Shown one piece after another: positions 1-7,260 of a stretch of 8,231 nt of DNA; position 1 is the first letter of the stretch, and each line of letters starts with the position of its first letter. The notes under the pieces are model-generated. The model saw only the letters and a program-made list of their open reading frames with translations. It was not told the origin of the DNA and ran no database searches. The DNA is from Bacteroidota bacterium (GTDB lineage Bacteria > Bacteroidota > Kryptoniia > Kryptoniales > JAKASW01), in NCBI GenBank assembly GCA_021796055.1, contig JAJYOS010000258.1, positions 1 to 8,231 on the forward strand, read 5' to 3'. The position numbers were made by a program, and so were the translations under genes.

Positions 1-1
1 C

Positions 2-466
2 GGATCCAGGGTTACTATTGCGAATCCATATTCCCCGGAGTATACAGCAGGCGGGCCCCAAGGACTCGTCGACGGCATACGCGGGACTCTCAATTTCAAA
101 GACGGGCTCTGGCAGGGATTCAAGGGAACTGACCTGGACGCTACAGTCGATATGGGAAAGAAAAGAAAGCTGTCGGAGTTGGGAGCGGGTTTTCTTCAAT
201 CCACCAGCTCATACATCTTCATGCCGGAGTTTGTGCAATTCTTCGTCTCCAAAGACGGTAAGAATTTCGAGAGCGTTGGGATCTTGAAGAACGACATATC
301 GGAAAGAGATCCCGCAACTGTCGAGAAAGATTTTGTCATAAACTTTAGACCGAAGGACGTGCGGTACTTTAAAGTAGTAGCTAAGAATATCGGAGCCTGT
401 CCCCCGTGGCATCCCGGCGCGGGAGCTAAGGCCTGGATTTTTACGGACGAGCTTTTCGCGAATTAG
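2..466 (+). CDS. Beta-N-acetylhexosaminidase-like enzyme (GH20 type), C-terminal beta-sandwich module, 5' partial
   Basis: The reading frame is open from the left edge and ends at TAG 464-466, leaving 154 residues of a protein whose start lies outside the window. The visible part looks like the C-terminal F5/8 type C-like (galactose-binding fold) module that follows the catalytic barrel in many secreted GH20 beta-N-acetylhexosaminidases. The signature elements are YTAGGPQGLVDG near the start, then LWQGFKGTDLDATVDMG, a FLQSTSSYIFMPEFVQFFVS segment and SKDGKNFESVG. The domain assignment is recognition by eye. The GH20 catalytic residues (the Asp-Glu pair) lie upstream and cannot be seen, so another glycosidase carrying the same module is possible. 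The expected role is removal of terminal N-acetylglucosamine or N-acetylgalactosamine from glycans outside the cytoplasm. Only 39 bases and no terminator separate it from the fucosidase, so the two are probably co-transcribed. An internal ATG at 152 falls inside the module and is not a gene start. Confidence 0.75.
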   Translation, partial: GSRVTIANPYSPEYTAGGPQGLVDGIRGTLNFKDGLWQGFKGTDLDATVDMGKKRKLSELGAGFLQSTSSYIFMPEFVQFFVSKDGKNFESVGILKNDISERDPATVEKDFVINFRPKDVRYFKVVAKNIGACPPWHPGAGAKAWIFTDELFAN

Positions 467-505
467 AAACAATAGAATCAAAGTGGATCGTAAAAGGAGA
501 ATAGA

Positions 506-1981
506 ATGAAGAAACTTATGGCAGCTCTTGTGTTCCTACTGATGGCCTCGGGTATTTCGATGGCCCAGACTAATCAGCAGAAATACTATCCTGAGACGGA
601 CACCACCGTCCTGAATAACCTCCATAGATGGCACGACAGAAAGTTCGGCCTCCTAATGCATTGGGGAATTTACAGCGAGTGGGGGATTGTCGAATCGTGG
701 TCGATATGTTCCGAAGATGAGCCTTGGGAGAGGAGGAAGGATTCAAACTATGTCGATTACGTTAAAAAGTATGATAACCTTATAAAGACGTTCGATCCTC
801 ATCAATTCCATCCGGGGAAGTGGGCGAAGGCGGCGAAGTATGCCGGCATGAAATACGTGGTCTTTACAACAAAGCACCACGACGGCTTCTGCATGTTCAA
901 TACCAAGACGACTAACTTCAAGGTCACAAGTCCCGAGTGTCCATTCCACACCAACCCGAGGGCGAATGTTGCGAAGGTGATATTCAACACCTTCAGGAAA
1001 GACGGCTTCATGATCGGGGCTTATTTCTCGAAAGCGGACTGGCACAGCCCGGACTACTGGTGGCCGAACTTCGCGACTCCCGACAGAAATCCAAATTACA
1101 ATATCAAACGCCATCCTCACCGCTGGCAGGAATTTGTCAACTACACTCAGACTCAGATCAATGAGCTGATGAGCAACTTCGGCCGCATCGATATACTCTG
1201 GCTCGATGCCGGTTGGGTGAGGACGAAATCACAGCGGACGATCGACGAAGAGAAGTTGGCCGCGAACTATCCCGTGTATCCGCAAAGCCAGAACATCGAT
1301 ATGCCGCTGATCGTGAAGAACGCGAGGAAGAAGCAGCCGTGGCTGATTGTCGTGGATCGAGACGTCACGGGTCCGTATCAGGACTACCTCACGCCTGAGA
1401 ATACCGTCCCGTCAAAGGCGCTGCCGTATCCGTGGGAGACCTGCATGCCGATGGGTACCAGCTGGTCTTATAAGGCACACGATGATTATAAATCCGTTCG
1501 CGAGCTGATTGACATACTCGTGGGAATCGTATCGAAGGGAGGAAACTTGCTCCTCGACATCGGTCCGAATGGACAAGGGCAGTGGTCTCCGACGGCGTAC
1601 GAGAGGCTCAAAGGAATTGGCGATTGGATGAAGGTGAACAGCCAGGCGATTTACGATACTCATCCAGTGGCACCATACAAGCAAGGGAAAGTCTGCCTGA
1701 CGCAGCTTGACGATGGCACTACGTACGCGATTTATCTCGCGGACAAAGGCGAGACGACCCCGCCCTCTAGAATATGGATGGACAACATTCAGCCGGCAGA
1801 AGACGCGAAGGTTACGCTGCTCGGATACAAGGATGTGCAGCTGAAATGGCATAAGGTGGGCGAGGGCTTTGAGGCAGACGTGCCTCAGGCCTTCCAGGAC
1901 CACCCGCCGTGCAAAGACGCGTGGGTCCTGAAGATATCCAAACTTGCTGGGCATCCCAAAGTCATGGATGTAAAGTACTGA
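506..1981 (+). CDS. Secreted alpha-L-fucosidase, glycoside hydrolase family 29
   Basis: This 491-residue enzyme is predicted to hydrolyse terminal alpha-L-fucose from glycans by the retaining GH29 mechanism. The N-terminus is a typical signal peptide (KK at 2-3, hydrophobic core about 4-17, likely cleavage near SMA-Q at 20/21), which places it in the periplasm or outside. The catalytic domain begins near residue 40. Visible GH29 landmarks are KFGLLMHWGIYS (47-58, including H52), TTKHHDGF (121-128, with the two sugar-binding histidines), the strand IDILWLDAGW whose D234 fits the catalytic nucleophile, PWETCMPMGTSWSY (309-322), and GGNLLLDIGPNGQG (345-358). E311 is one candidate for the acid/base, but that residue is poorly conserved in position across GH29. 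A small beta domain (about 390-480) closes the protein, and no extra carbohydrate-binding module follows. Length is normal for the family. The start is well supported by AAGGAGA at 494-500, five bases before ATG. The gene ends with two in-frame stops, TGA then TAA two codons later. Confidence 0.95.
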   Translation: MKKLMAALVFLLMASGISMAQTNQQKYYPETDTTVLNNLHRWHDRKFGLLMHWGIYSEWGIVESWSICSEDEPWERRKDSNYVDYVKKYDNLIKTFDPHQFHPGKWAKAAKYAGMKYVVFTTKHHDGFCMFNTKTTNFKVTSPECPFHTNPRANVAKVIFNTFRKDGFMIGAYFSKADWHSPDYWWPNFATPDRNPNYNIKRHPHRWQEFVNYTQTQINELMSNFGRIDILWLDAGWVRTKSQRTIDEEKLAANYPVYPQSQNIDMPLIVKNARKKQPWLIVVDRDVTGPYQDYLTPENTVPSKALPYPWETCMPMGTSWSYKAHDDYKSVRELIDILVGIVSKGGNLLLDIGPNGQGQWSPTAYERLKGIGDWMKVNSQAIYDTHPVAPYKQGKVCLTQLDDGTTYAIYLADKGETTPPSRIWMDNIQPAEDAKVTLLGYKDVQLKWHKVGEGFEADVPQAFQDHPPCKDAWVLKISKLAGHPKVMDVKY

Positions 1982-2022
1982 TCTTAAATTGAGTTCGCCG
2001 CGCGGAGGCAGAAGATGGAATT

Positions 2023-2041
2023 CGGGAGGCGCGTCCTCCCG
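2023..2041 (+). other. Perfect 7-bp inverted repeat (hairpin)
   Basis: CGGGAGG at 2023-2029 and CCTCCCG at 2035-2041 pair perfectly around a five-base loop (CGCGT). No run of T follows, so it is not a standard intrinsic terminator. It could be an mRNA-processing or stability hairpin behind the fucosidase gene, or part of a leader structure, since CCTCC can also pair with the GGAGG at 2004-2008. The pairing is seen directly; any function is inference. Confidence 0.4.
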
Positions 2042-2180
2042 CCACTGCACCCGCGCGGCATGCTCCTTCATTCCGCCGGACGATCCGTATCCTCTCAGTC
2101 GATGGAACATCAGCCGATCATCCAGGTCATCCGGCCGAAAGATGATCCTCCTGTCCCCTTTCTCCGGATATCTCTATTTC

Positions 2181-2186
2181 AGGGAG
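2181..2186 (+). promoter_or_regulatory. Ribosome binding site deciding the start of the DUF5703 gene
   Basis: AGGGAG lies five bases before the ATG at 2192, and that ATG opens directly into a signal peptide (MKHILFSLLV). This favours 2192 over the in-frame ATG at 2015, which also has a GGAGG upstream but would bury the signal peptide behind 59 residues. Confidence 0.7.
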
Positions 2187-2191
2187 CTATT

Positions 2192-4531
2192 ATGAAACAT
2201 ATCCTGTTTTCTCTTTTGGTGATGATCTGTTTCCAGGTTGCCGGTGTCGCGCGGACAACAGAACTCGACCGCTGCGATGCGGTCTGGACGAGCCAGAGCA
2301 GGAACTCGTCGGAGTCGATGCCCTGCGGCGGCCATGACATCGGCCTGAATGTCTGGGTGCAGAACGGAGACCTGCTTTTCTACATCTCACGCAGCGGTAC
2401 ATTCGATGAGAACAACACCTTCCTCAAGCTCGGCAGGGTAAGGGTGAGACTCACGCCGAATCCGCTCGATGGAACGGAGTTCAGGCAGGAGCTTGTTCTC
2501 AGCGACGGCTCCGTCGTCATAAACGGAACGAACGACGGCTGCTCCGCGCGCGTCAGGGTGTGGGTCGATGTCCGCCGGCCCGTAATTCACGTCGATGTCT
2601 CATCCAGCAAACCTTTGGAAGCTGAAGCGACATATGAGACTTGGCGGTACAAGGACCACCGGGAGCTCGACGGGGAGAATTTTGAGAATTCGTACAGGTG
2701 GGGTCCCTACAAAAATCCCATTACGTTTCATGACGAGATTTCGTTCCACGATGCGGGCGTTCTTTTTTATCACAGGAATCACGAGAAAACTGCTTTCGAC
2801 GTAACGGTGAAACAGCAGGGACTCGACTCCGTTAAGAGCGAGCTGTTCAACCCGCTCCGCGATCTTACGTTCGGCGGTTTCATGACGGGGTCTGGGATGA
2901 GTCCCGCCGGCAACACGTCAGGGAAGTACGTCGATACCGACTATAAAGGCTGGGTACTGAGAAGTTCGAAGCCGTCGACGACCCGCGAGATTAACATCTA
3001 CCTTTACACCGGCCAAACGAAATCCGCTGACGAGTGGAAGGCGGACCTTTTCAAGTTTGTCAACAATGCCCGCCCTCTTCGCGCGAGCGCTGAAAAGGAG
3101 TCAGCAGCATGGTGGCAGAAGTTCTGGGATCGCGCGTTCATCTATATCGACCCCGACTCTCCCGATACATCCTCGCCGGACTGGCAGACGGGAAGAAATT
3201 ATCAGCTCTTCAGGTACATGCTGGGATGCAATGCCTATGGAGAGTACCCGACTAAGTTCAACGGCGGGCTCTTCACTTTCGACCCTGTCTTCATAGATTC
3301 GACAAAGCCATTCACGCCCGACTACAGGAACTGGGGCGGAGGTACGTTCACCGCACAAAACCAGCGCCTTGTCTATTACCCAATGCTGAAAGACGGCGAC
3401 TTCGGCATGATGAAGCCGCAGTTCGATTTTTACAATCGGATACTTCACAACGCTGAGCTGCGCACGGAAGTTTACTGGCATCACAAGGGCGCGTGTTTCA
3501 CCGAACAGCTCGAAAATTTCGGCCTTCCTAATTGTTTCGAGTACGGATGGAACCGTCCTCCCGGTTTCGAAAAAGGTCTGCAGTATAATCTATGGCTGGA
3601 ATACACCTGGGATACGTCTCTGGAATTCTGTTACATGATCCTTCAAACGCAGAGATACAACAACAGCGACATTTCCCGGTACATGCCGCTCATCGAGAGC
3701 TGTCTGACTTTCTTCAATGAACATTACCAGTATCTGGCGCTGAAACGCGGACATGATGCGTTCTCTCAGCAGGGATATCTCGTGCTATACCCGGGATCTG
3801 CCGGAGAGACTTACAAGATGGCATACGATCCCAATTCCACCATCGCGGCACTGCACACTGTTCTTACGCGACTCCTCGAACTGCCGGACAAATATCTCCC
3901 GGCGAAAGATCGTCCCGAATGGGAGACCATGCTGAAGAGAATTCCCCCGATCAGCTACAGGGAATGTGACGGGCACGTGACGATAGCTCCCGCCATAGTC
4001 TGGCAAAGGGTCCAGAACATCGAGACGATGCAGCTCTATCCTGTCTTTCCCTGGAGGATGTTCGGCATCGGCAGGCCCGGGCTTGATACCGCCATAAACA
4101 CTTACGAGTATGATCCCTACGCGCTGAAATTCAGGAGTTACATCGGATGGAAACAGGACAACATCTGGGCCGCGTGTCTCGGGCTGACGGGGCAGGCGGA
4201 AGAGCTGACCGTGAAGAAGCTCGAGAACGGCAAGCTCAGGTTCCCCGCCTTCTGGGGGCCCGGCTTCGACTGGGCACCGGACCACAACTGGGGAGGGACC
4301 GGAATGATAGGTCTGCAGGAAATGCTTCTACAGACGAAAGGGAGAAAGATTTTTCTTTTCCCCGCGTGGCCCGGGAACTGGAACGTTCACTTCAAACTTC
4401 ACGCGCCTTACGAGACGACTGTCGAAGGGATAGTGAAAGACGGCAAAGTCCAGTTGATAAATGTAACGCCGCAATCGAGAGCGAAGGATGTCGTGGACAT
4501 GTTTGGGAAAAGCTCCGGGAAAGGCGGATAA
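2192..4531 (+). CDS. Secreted DUF5703 protein, GH95-like putative glycoside hydrolase
   Basis: This 779-residue protein has a signal peptide (hydrophobic core about 4-19, likely cleavage near AGVA at 17-20) and no lipobox. Residues about 28-290 look like a DUF5703 N-terminal beta-sandwich, recognised by WTSQSRNSSESMPCGGHDIG (32-51), LNVWVQNGDLLFYISRSGTF (52-71) and LKLGRVRVRL (78-87). The AAWWQKFWDRAFI segment (305-317) marks the join to a helical region of about 310-725, probably an (alpha/alpha)6 barrel, with YPTKFNGGLFTFD (352-364), RLVYYPML (392-399) and MMKPQFDFYNR (406-416). PDHNWGGTGMIGLQEMLLQ (696-714) followed by FLFPAWPGNW (721-730) and a short beta tail resembles the C-terminal motifs of GH95. 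D697 sits where GH95 has the Asp of its DGNFG motif, so it is a candidate catalytic residue. Substrate is unknown; the neighbouring fucosidase suggests a fucosylated or related glycan. DUF5703 membership is by recognition, and the enzymatic role is inference. Confidence 0.8.
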   Translation: MKHILFSLLVMICFQVAGVARTTELDRCDAVWTSQSRNSSESMPCGGHDIGLNVWVQNGDLLFYISRSGTFDENNTFLKLGRVRVRLTPNPLDGTEFRQELVLSDGSVVINGTNDGCSARVRVWVDVRRPVIHVDVSSSKPLEAEATYETWRYKDHRELDGENFENSYRWGPYKNPITFHDEISFHDAGVLFYHRNHEKTAFDVTVKQQGLDSVKSELFNPLRDLTFGGFMTGSGMSPAGNTSGKYVDTDYKGWVLRSSKPSTTREINIYLYTGQTKSADEWKADLFKFVNNARPLRASAEKESAAWWQKFWDRAFIYIDPDSPDTSSPDWQTGRNYQLFRYMLGCNAYGEYPTKFNGGLFTFDPVFIDSTKPFTPDYRNWGGGTFTAQNQRLVYYPMLKDGDFGMMKPQFDFYNRILHNAELRTEVYWHHKGACFTEQLENFGLPNCFEYGWNRPPGFEKGLQYNLWLEYTWDTSLEFCYMILQTQRYNNSDISRYMPLIESCLTFFNEHYQYLALKRGHDAFSQQGYLVLYPGSAGETYKMAYDPNSTIAALHTVLTRLLELPDKYLPAKDRPEWETMLKRIPPISYRECDGHVTIAPAIVWQRVQNIETMQLYPVFPWRMFGIGRPGLDTAINTYEYDPYALKFRSYIGWKQDNIWAACLGLTGQAEELTVKKLENGKLRFPAFWGPGFDWAPDHNWGGTGMIGLQEMLLQTKGRKIFLFPAWPGNWNVHFKLHAPYETTVEGIVKDGKVQLINVTPQSRAKDVVDMFGKSSGKGG

Positions 4532-4587
4532 CTTCCCGTGGACGGCTTCGGAGCGTCAACGCCGCATAGTGGTACAGCTACCGAGCC

Positions 4588-4616
4588 TTGATTGAAAAAG
4601 AGGCGGGCGTTACATT
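4588..4616 (+). promoter_or_regulatory. Candidate sigma70-like promoter of cydAB
   Basis: TTGATT (4588-4593) and TACATT (4611-4616) are separated by 17 bases, each matching four of six consensus positions. It lies in the 109-base gap between the DUF5703 stop and cydA, which is where a promoter is needed if the oxidase is expressed independently of the glycan genes. The match is moderate. I see no clear operator for an oxygen or redox regulator and no canonical terminator of the upstream gene in this gap. Confidence 0.3.
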
Positions 4617-4640
4617 GATGGCGTTAGAAGGGATTATGTC

Positions 4641-5963
4641 ATGCTTTGGGATCGTCTGCAGTTTGCTTTCACGGTAACTTACCACTATCTGTTTCCACAA
4701 CTTACGATGGGGCTGGCGCTAATCATAGTGTTTATGAAATGGCGCGCCATCAAGACGGACAACGAAAAGTGGAACAGAGCGGCCAGGTTCTGGGCGCGGA
4801 TTTTCGCGATTAACTTCGCGGTCGGTGTCGTCACCGGTATACCGATGGAGTTTCAGTTCGGGACCAACTGGGCTGGATTTTCAAATTACGCGGGAGGTGT
4901 AATCGGTCAGACTCTCGCTATGGAGGGAGTCTTCGCTTTCTTCCTAGAGTCATCTCTCCTCGGATTATTCCTGTTCGGAGAGAGGAAGATGGGGAAGCGT
5001 GCGCATTTCGCGGTCGCGGTGGGCCTGTGCGCCGGCAGCTGGCTTTCCGGCTACTTCATAATCGCGACTAACGCATTCATGCAGCATCCGGTCGGCTATG
5101 CCGTTGGGGCCAACGGTTCTCTGCAGTTGGCGAGCTTCTGGCAATTTGTCCTGAACCCCTGGGCCATCTGGGAATACGCCCATAATATGAGCGCATCGGT
5201 AATTACCGCTGCTACTGTCGTTGCTTCAGTCGGAGCGCTCTGGAAATTAATCGGAAAATACAATGAGGATTCGAACCTGTTTCTTCGCGTGGGAGTTATA
5301 ACAGCCCTGATAGCGAGCGTTTTGCAGATCTTCCCGACCGGAGATCAGAACGGGAAGCTGGTGGCCGACTACCAGCCGACGGCTCTCGCCGCGCTCGAAG
5401 GCGTCTTCAAGAGCGGGAGCATGGCTCCTCTTGCCATCATCGGGCAGCCGAACGTAAAAGAACAGACACTCGAAAACCCGATAGTAGTGCCTGGGATGCT
5501 AAGTTTCCTCGCGTACGGATCGTTCAGCGCCACGGTCAAGGGCCTTGACGCGTTTCCCCAGGAGAACTGGCCGGATAATATTCCGCTTCTTTATTATGCG
5601 TATCATATCATGGTCGGCCTTGGGACTCTCATACTCGCTCTCATGGCGATAAGCGCTCTTCTTATTTACCTGAAGCGCCTTGAGAAAACGAGAACTGTAC
5701 TATGGCTTCTCATGCTCGCTTTTCCTTTTCCCTATATCGCGACTACCGCGGGTTGGCTCACCACCGAACTGGGTAGACAGCCGTGGATAGTGTACAATTT
5801 GCTGAGGACCACCGCCGCCGCGTCACCGATGGTAAACACAGGCGATGTGGTCTTTACTACAATCGGGTTCGTGGGACTCTATTTCGTCATAGGGGTCGGA
5901 TTCCTTTATCTGGTCGGACGCGAGATAGCGCGCGGTCCCATTCACGCGGAAGGGAAGGAATGA
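4641..5963 (+). CDS. cydA: Cytochrome bd-type quinol oxidase subunit I, short Q-loop form
   Basis: Subunit I oxidises quinol and reduces oxygen to water in the inner membrane. The 440 residues form about nine transmembrane helices. Haem-ligand positions by comparison with E. coli CydA are visible: H15 (E. coli H19), H181 in EYAHNMSAS (H186), M324 in YHIMVGLG (M393) and E376 in TELGRQPW (E445). E95 and E103 in MEGVFAFFLES match the buried E99 and E107 pair. The quinol loop (about 234-310) contains QPTALAALEG, where E253 matches E257 but A248 stands where E. coli has K252. H322 replaces the usual R391. The protein is about 80 residues shorter than E. coli CydA, as expected for forms lacking the C-terminal Q-loop insertion (CIO-like). 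The start is supported by AGAAGGGA (4626-4633), seven bases before ATG. cydB follows four bases after the stop. Haem content (d or only b) cannot be judged from sequence. Confidence 0.96.
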   Translation: MLWDRLQFAFTVTYHYLFPQLTMGLALIIVFMKWRAIKTDNEKWNRAARFWARIFAINFAVGVVTGIPMEFQFGTNWAGFSNYAGGVIGQTLAMEGVFAFFLESSLLGLFLFGERKMGKRAHFAVAVGLCAGSWLSGYFIIATNAFMQHPVGYAVGANGSLQLASFWQFVLNPWAIWEYAHNMSASVITAATVVASVGALWKLIGKYNEDSNLFLRVGVITALIASVLQIFPTGDQNGKLVADYQPTALAALEGVFKSGSMAPLAIIGQPNVKEQTLENPIVVPGMLSFLAYGSFSATVKGLDAFPQENWPDNIPLLYYAYHIMVGLGTLILALMAISALLIYLKRLEKTRTVLWLLMLAFPFPYIATTAGWLTTELGRQPWIVYNLLRTTAAASPMVNTGDVVFTTIGFVGLYFVIGVGFLYLVGREIARGPIHAEGKE

Positions 5964-5967
5964 TCTG

Positions 5968-7008
5968 ATGCAGGCGCTCTGGTATTCACTGCTAACGGTA
6001 ATGTTAATTGTGTATGTCGTTCTCGACGGCTTCGATTTCGGCGCCGGAATAGTTTACGGCCTGGTGGCGAAGACGGACGCCGAAAGGCGACAGGTCATTA
6101 GTGCTGTAGGTCCCGTTTGGGACGGAAATGAAGTATGGCTTCTTGCAGCTGGCGGCACATTGTTCTTTGCTTTTCCGCGCGCATATGCCGCGGGGTTCAG
6201 TGGCTTGTATATGCCGCTCATAATTCTCCTCTGGCTCCTAATTTTGCGTGGCCTCTCGATTGAACTCCGTTCCCACGAGCCGTACAAATTGTGGTATGAG
6301 TTCTGGGACTGGACATTCCGGTTTGCTTCGATACTAATCGTGATTATACTCGGCGCCGCGCTTGGCAATTTAGTTCGCGGTGTCCCACTAAATGCCGACG
6401 GTTATTTTGCCATCCCGCTTTTCACGAACATGCTCATATATCCGTCGATAGGGATACTCGATTACTACACCGTGGTGGCAGGCCTTTTCGCGCTCGCGGT
6501 CCTTGCATTGCACGGCTCGCTCTTCCTGGTCTGGAAGACGGACGGCGCCGTTCGCGAGCGGAGTATCAAACTGGCGAAGCGTTTATGGTGGATCGTGATC
6601 GTGTTTGCGGTTGTAACGTTTGCGCTGACACCTACGGTCCAACCGGGATTCTTCACTCCGCTTTTTGGCAGGGTGTGGCCTCTCATTACTCTCCTGGTAT
6701 CGTTGGTTGGCTTCTTCTATATACCGTCCTCCCTAAGAGGAGGAAGTGACCTGCGCCCGTTCTTAGGGTCGGTTGTCTTCATAGCCGGCATGCTCGCGTC
6801 GGTGGCCGGGACTCTCTTCCCGAACCTGATCGTCTCAACGATAAGCCCGGAATACAGTCTGACGGCGTACACGGCGTCGGCAAGTATGTACGGTCTGCAG
6901 ATCGGTCTCGTTTGGTGGATAATTGGAATGATACTCGTTGTGGGTTACTTCACGTTCGTCTACAGGAATCTTTCCGGAAAAATCTCGGCGCAGACAAAGG
7001 GCCAATAG
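5968..7008 (+). CDS. cydB: Cytochrome bd-type quinol oxidase subunit II
   Basis: This 346-residue membrane protein is the structural partner of CydA and has about eight or nine hydrophobic helices. Family landmarks are VVLDGFDFGAG (17-27), GPVWDGNEVWLLA (48-60), RGLSIELR (94-101), LHGSLFLVWKTDG (181-193) and FPNLIVSTISPEYSLTAYTA (284-303). It is a little shorter than E. coli CydB (379 residues), typical of short-Q-loop bd/CIO oxidases. The ATG follows the cydA stop by four bases, with AAGGAA (5955-5960) inside the end of cydA as its ribosome binding site, so the genes are almost certainly translated from one mRNA. No CydX-like small ORF is visible after the stop, and no cydCD transporter genes lie in the window. 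No strong terminator follows, only weak inverted repeats such as GTCAC/GTGAC (7037-7041 and 7059-7063). Confidence 0.96.
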   Translation: MQALWYSLLTVMLIVYVVLDGFDFGAGIVYGLVAKTDAERRQVISAVGPVWDGNEVWLLAAGGTLFFAFPRAYAAGFSGLYMPLIILLWLLILRGLSIELRSHEPYKLWYEFWDWTFRFASILIVIILGAALGNLVRGVPLNADGYFAIPLFTNMLIYPSIGILDYYTVVAGLFALAVLALHGSLFLVWKTDGAVRERSIKLAKRLWWIVIVFAVVTFALTPTVQPGFFTPLFGRVWPLITLLVSLVGFFYIPSSLRGGSDLRPFLGSVVFIAGMLASVAGTLFPNLIVSTISPEYSLTAYTASASMYGLQIGLVWWIIGMILVVGYFTFVYRNLSGKISAQTKGQ

Positions 7009-7058
7009 GACCCCCGGCATTTCATAGATTCACACAGTCACTCTTATTTGAATTATCT

Positions 7059-7086
7059 GTGACATGTCCTCCGAATGTGTTATATT
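7059..7086 (+). promoter_or_regulatory. Candidate sigma70-like promoter of the DEAD-box helicase gene
   Basis: GTGACA (7059-7064) and TATATT (7081-7086) each match five of six consensus bases and are 16 bases apart, in the AT-richer gap after cydB. Transcription would start near 7093 and give a leader of roughly 165-170 bases before the helicase ATG at 7261. It is the best promoter-like sequence I found in the window, but it remains a pattern match. Confidence 0.45.
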
Positions 7087-7122
7087 GTGAACAACGATAG
7101 TAACATCTTCTCCCTACCTGAA

Positions 7123-7171
7123 TAGAAGAACGGGCGACGGTGTTCAGAAGCCGGGATTTGGTCTTCTTCTA
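7123..7171 (+). other. Stem in the helicase 5' leader
   Basis: TAGAAGAA (7123-7130) pairs perfectly with TTCTTCTA (7164-7171), enclosing 33 bases that contain a weaker inner pairing CGGT/GCCG (7138-7141 with 7150-7153). It lies between the candidate promoter and the gene. A structured long leader would fit the cold-shock regulation known for some bacterial DEAD-box helicase mRNAs, but no known riboswitch or named element is recognised. Confidence 0.3.
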
Positions 7172-7260
7172 AGGATACTTCTGACAACAGAAACCCCGTA
7201 ATCCTTCTCAGCAACTGATTCCCATACATATTATTTATTGTTACAAAACGAAAGGTTTTA

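Larger units (their letters stand above)
1982..2191 (+). other. Intergenic leader between the fucosidase and the DUF5703 gene
   Basis: This 210-base gap is longer than the other gap in the cluster. It happens to stay open in the frame of the downstream gene, and an ATG at 2015 is preceded by GGAGG at 2004-2008 (six-base spacing). Starting there would add 59 residues of basic, proline-rich, unfamily-like sequence in front of a clear signal peptide, so I treat the stretch as non-coding. It contains one perfect hairpin (listed separately) and a second CCTCC at 2147-2151 upstream of the real ribosome binding site. I found no convincing promoter and no T-rich terminator, so transcription may continue from the fucosidase into the DUF5703 gene. 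Confidence 0.5.

Noticed and set aside
1973..1990. Stop-codon readthrough joining the GH29 and DUF5703 proteins, since they share a frame
   Set aside because: Two in-frame stops (TGA 1979-1981 and TAA 1985-1987) separate them, and the second protein has its own signal peptide and ribosome binding site.
1412..2110. A 232-codon open frame on the minus strand over the fucosidase gene
   Set aside because: It lies antisense to well-conserved GH29 coding sequence, and its translation has no recognisable domain. It is a shadow frame.
2015..2191. An N-terminal extension of the DUF5703 protein, or a separate small gene, starting at ATG 2015
   Set aside because: It would put 59 arginine- and proline-rich residues ahead of a clear signal peptide, and the ATG at 2192 has its own AGGGAG site. 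The upstream GGAGG keeps some doubt alive, so it is reported as a finding rather than as a gene.
4541..4557. A hairpin GACGGCTTCGGAGCGTC as a terminator after the DUF5703 gene
   Set aside because: The stem is short with a bulged G, and no T-run follows.
4618..4677. A possible 19-residue leader peptide overlapping the start of cydA (ATG 4618)
   Set aside because: It has no good ribosome binding site, no regulatory residue pattern and no terminator-like structure. Chance overlap is sufficient.
7009..7260. A CydX/CydY-like small subunit gene after cydB
   Set aside because: No short ORF with a ribosome binding site and a single hydrophobic helix is visible in any plus-strand frame of this gap.
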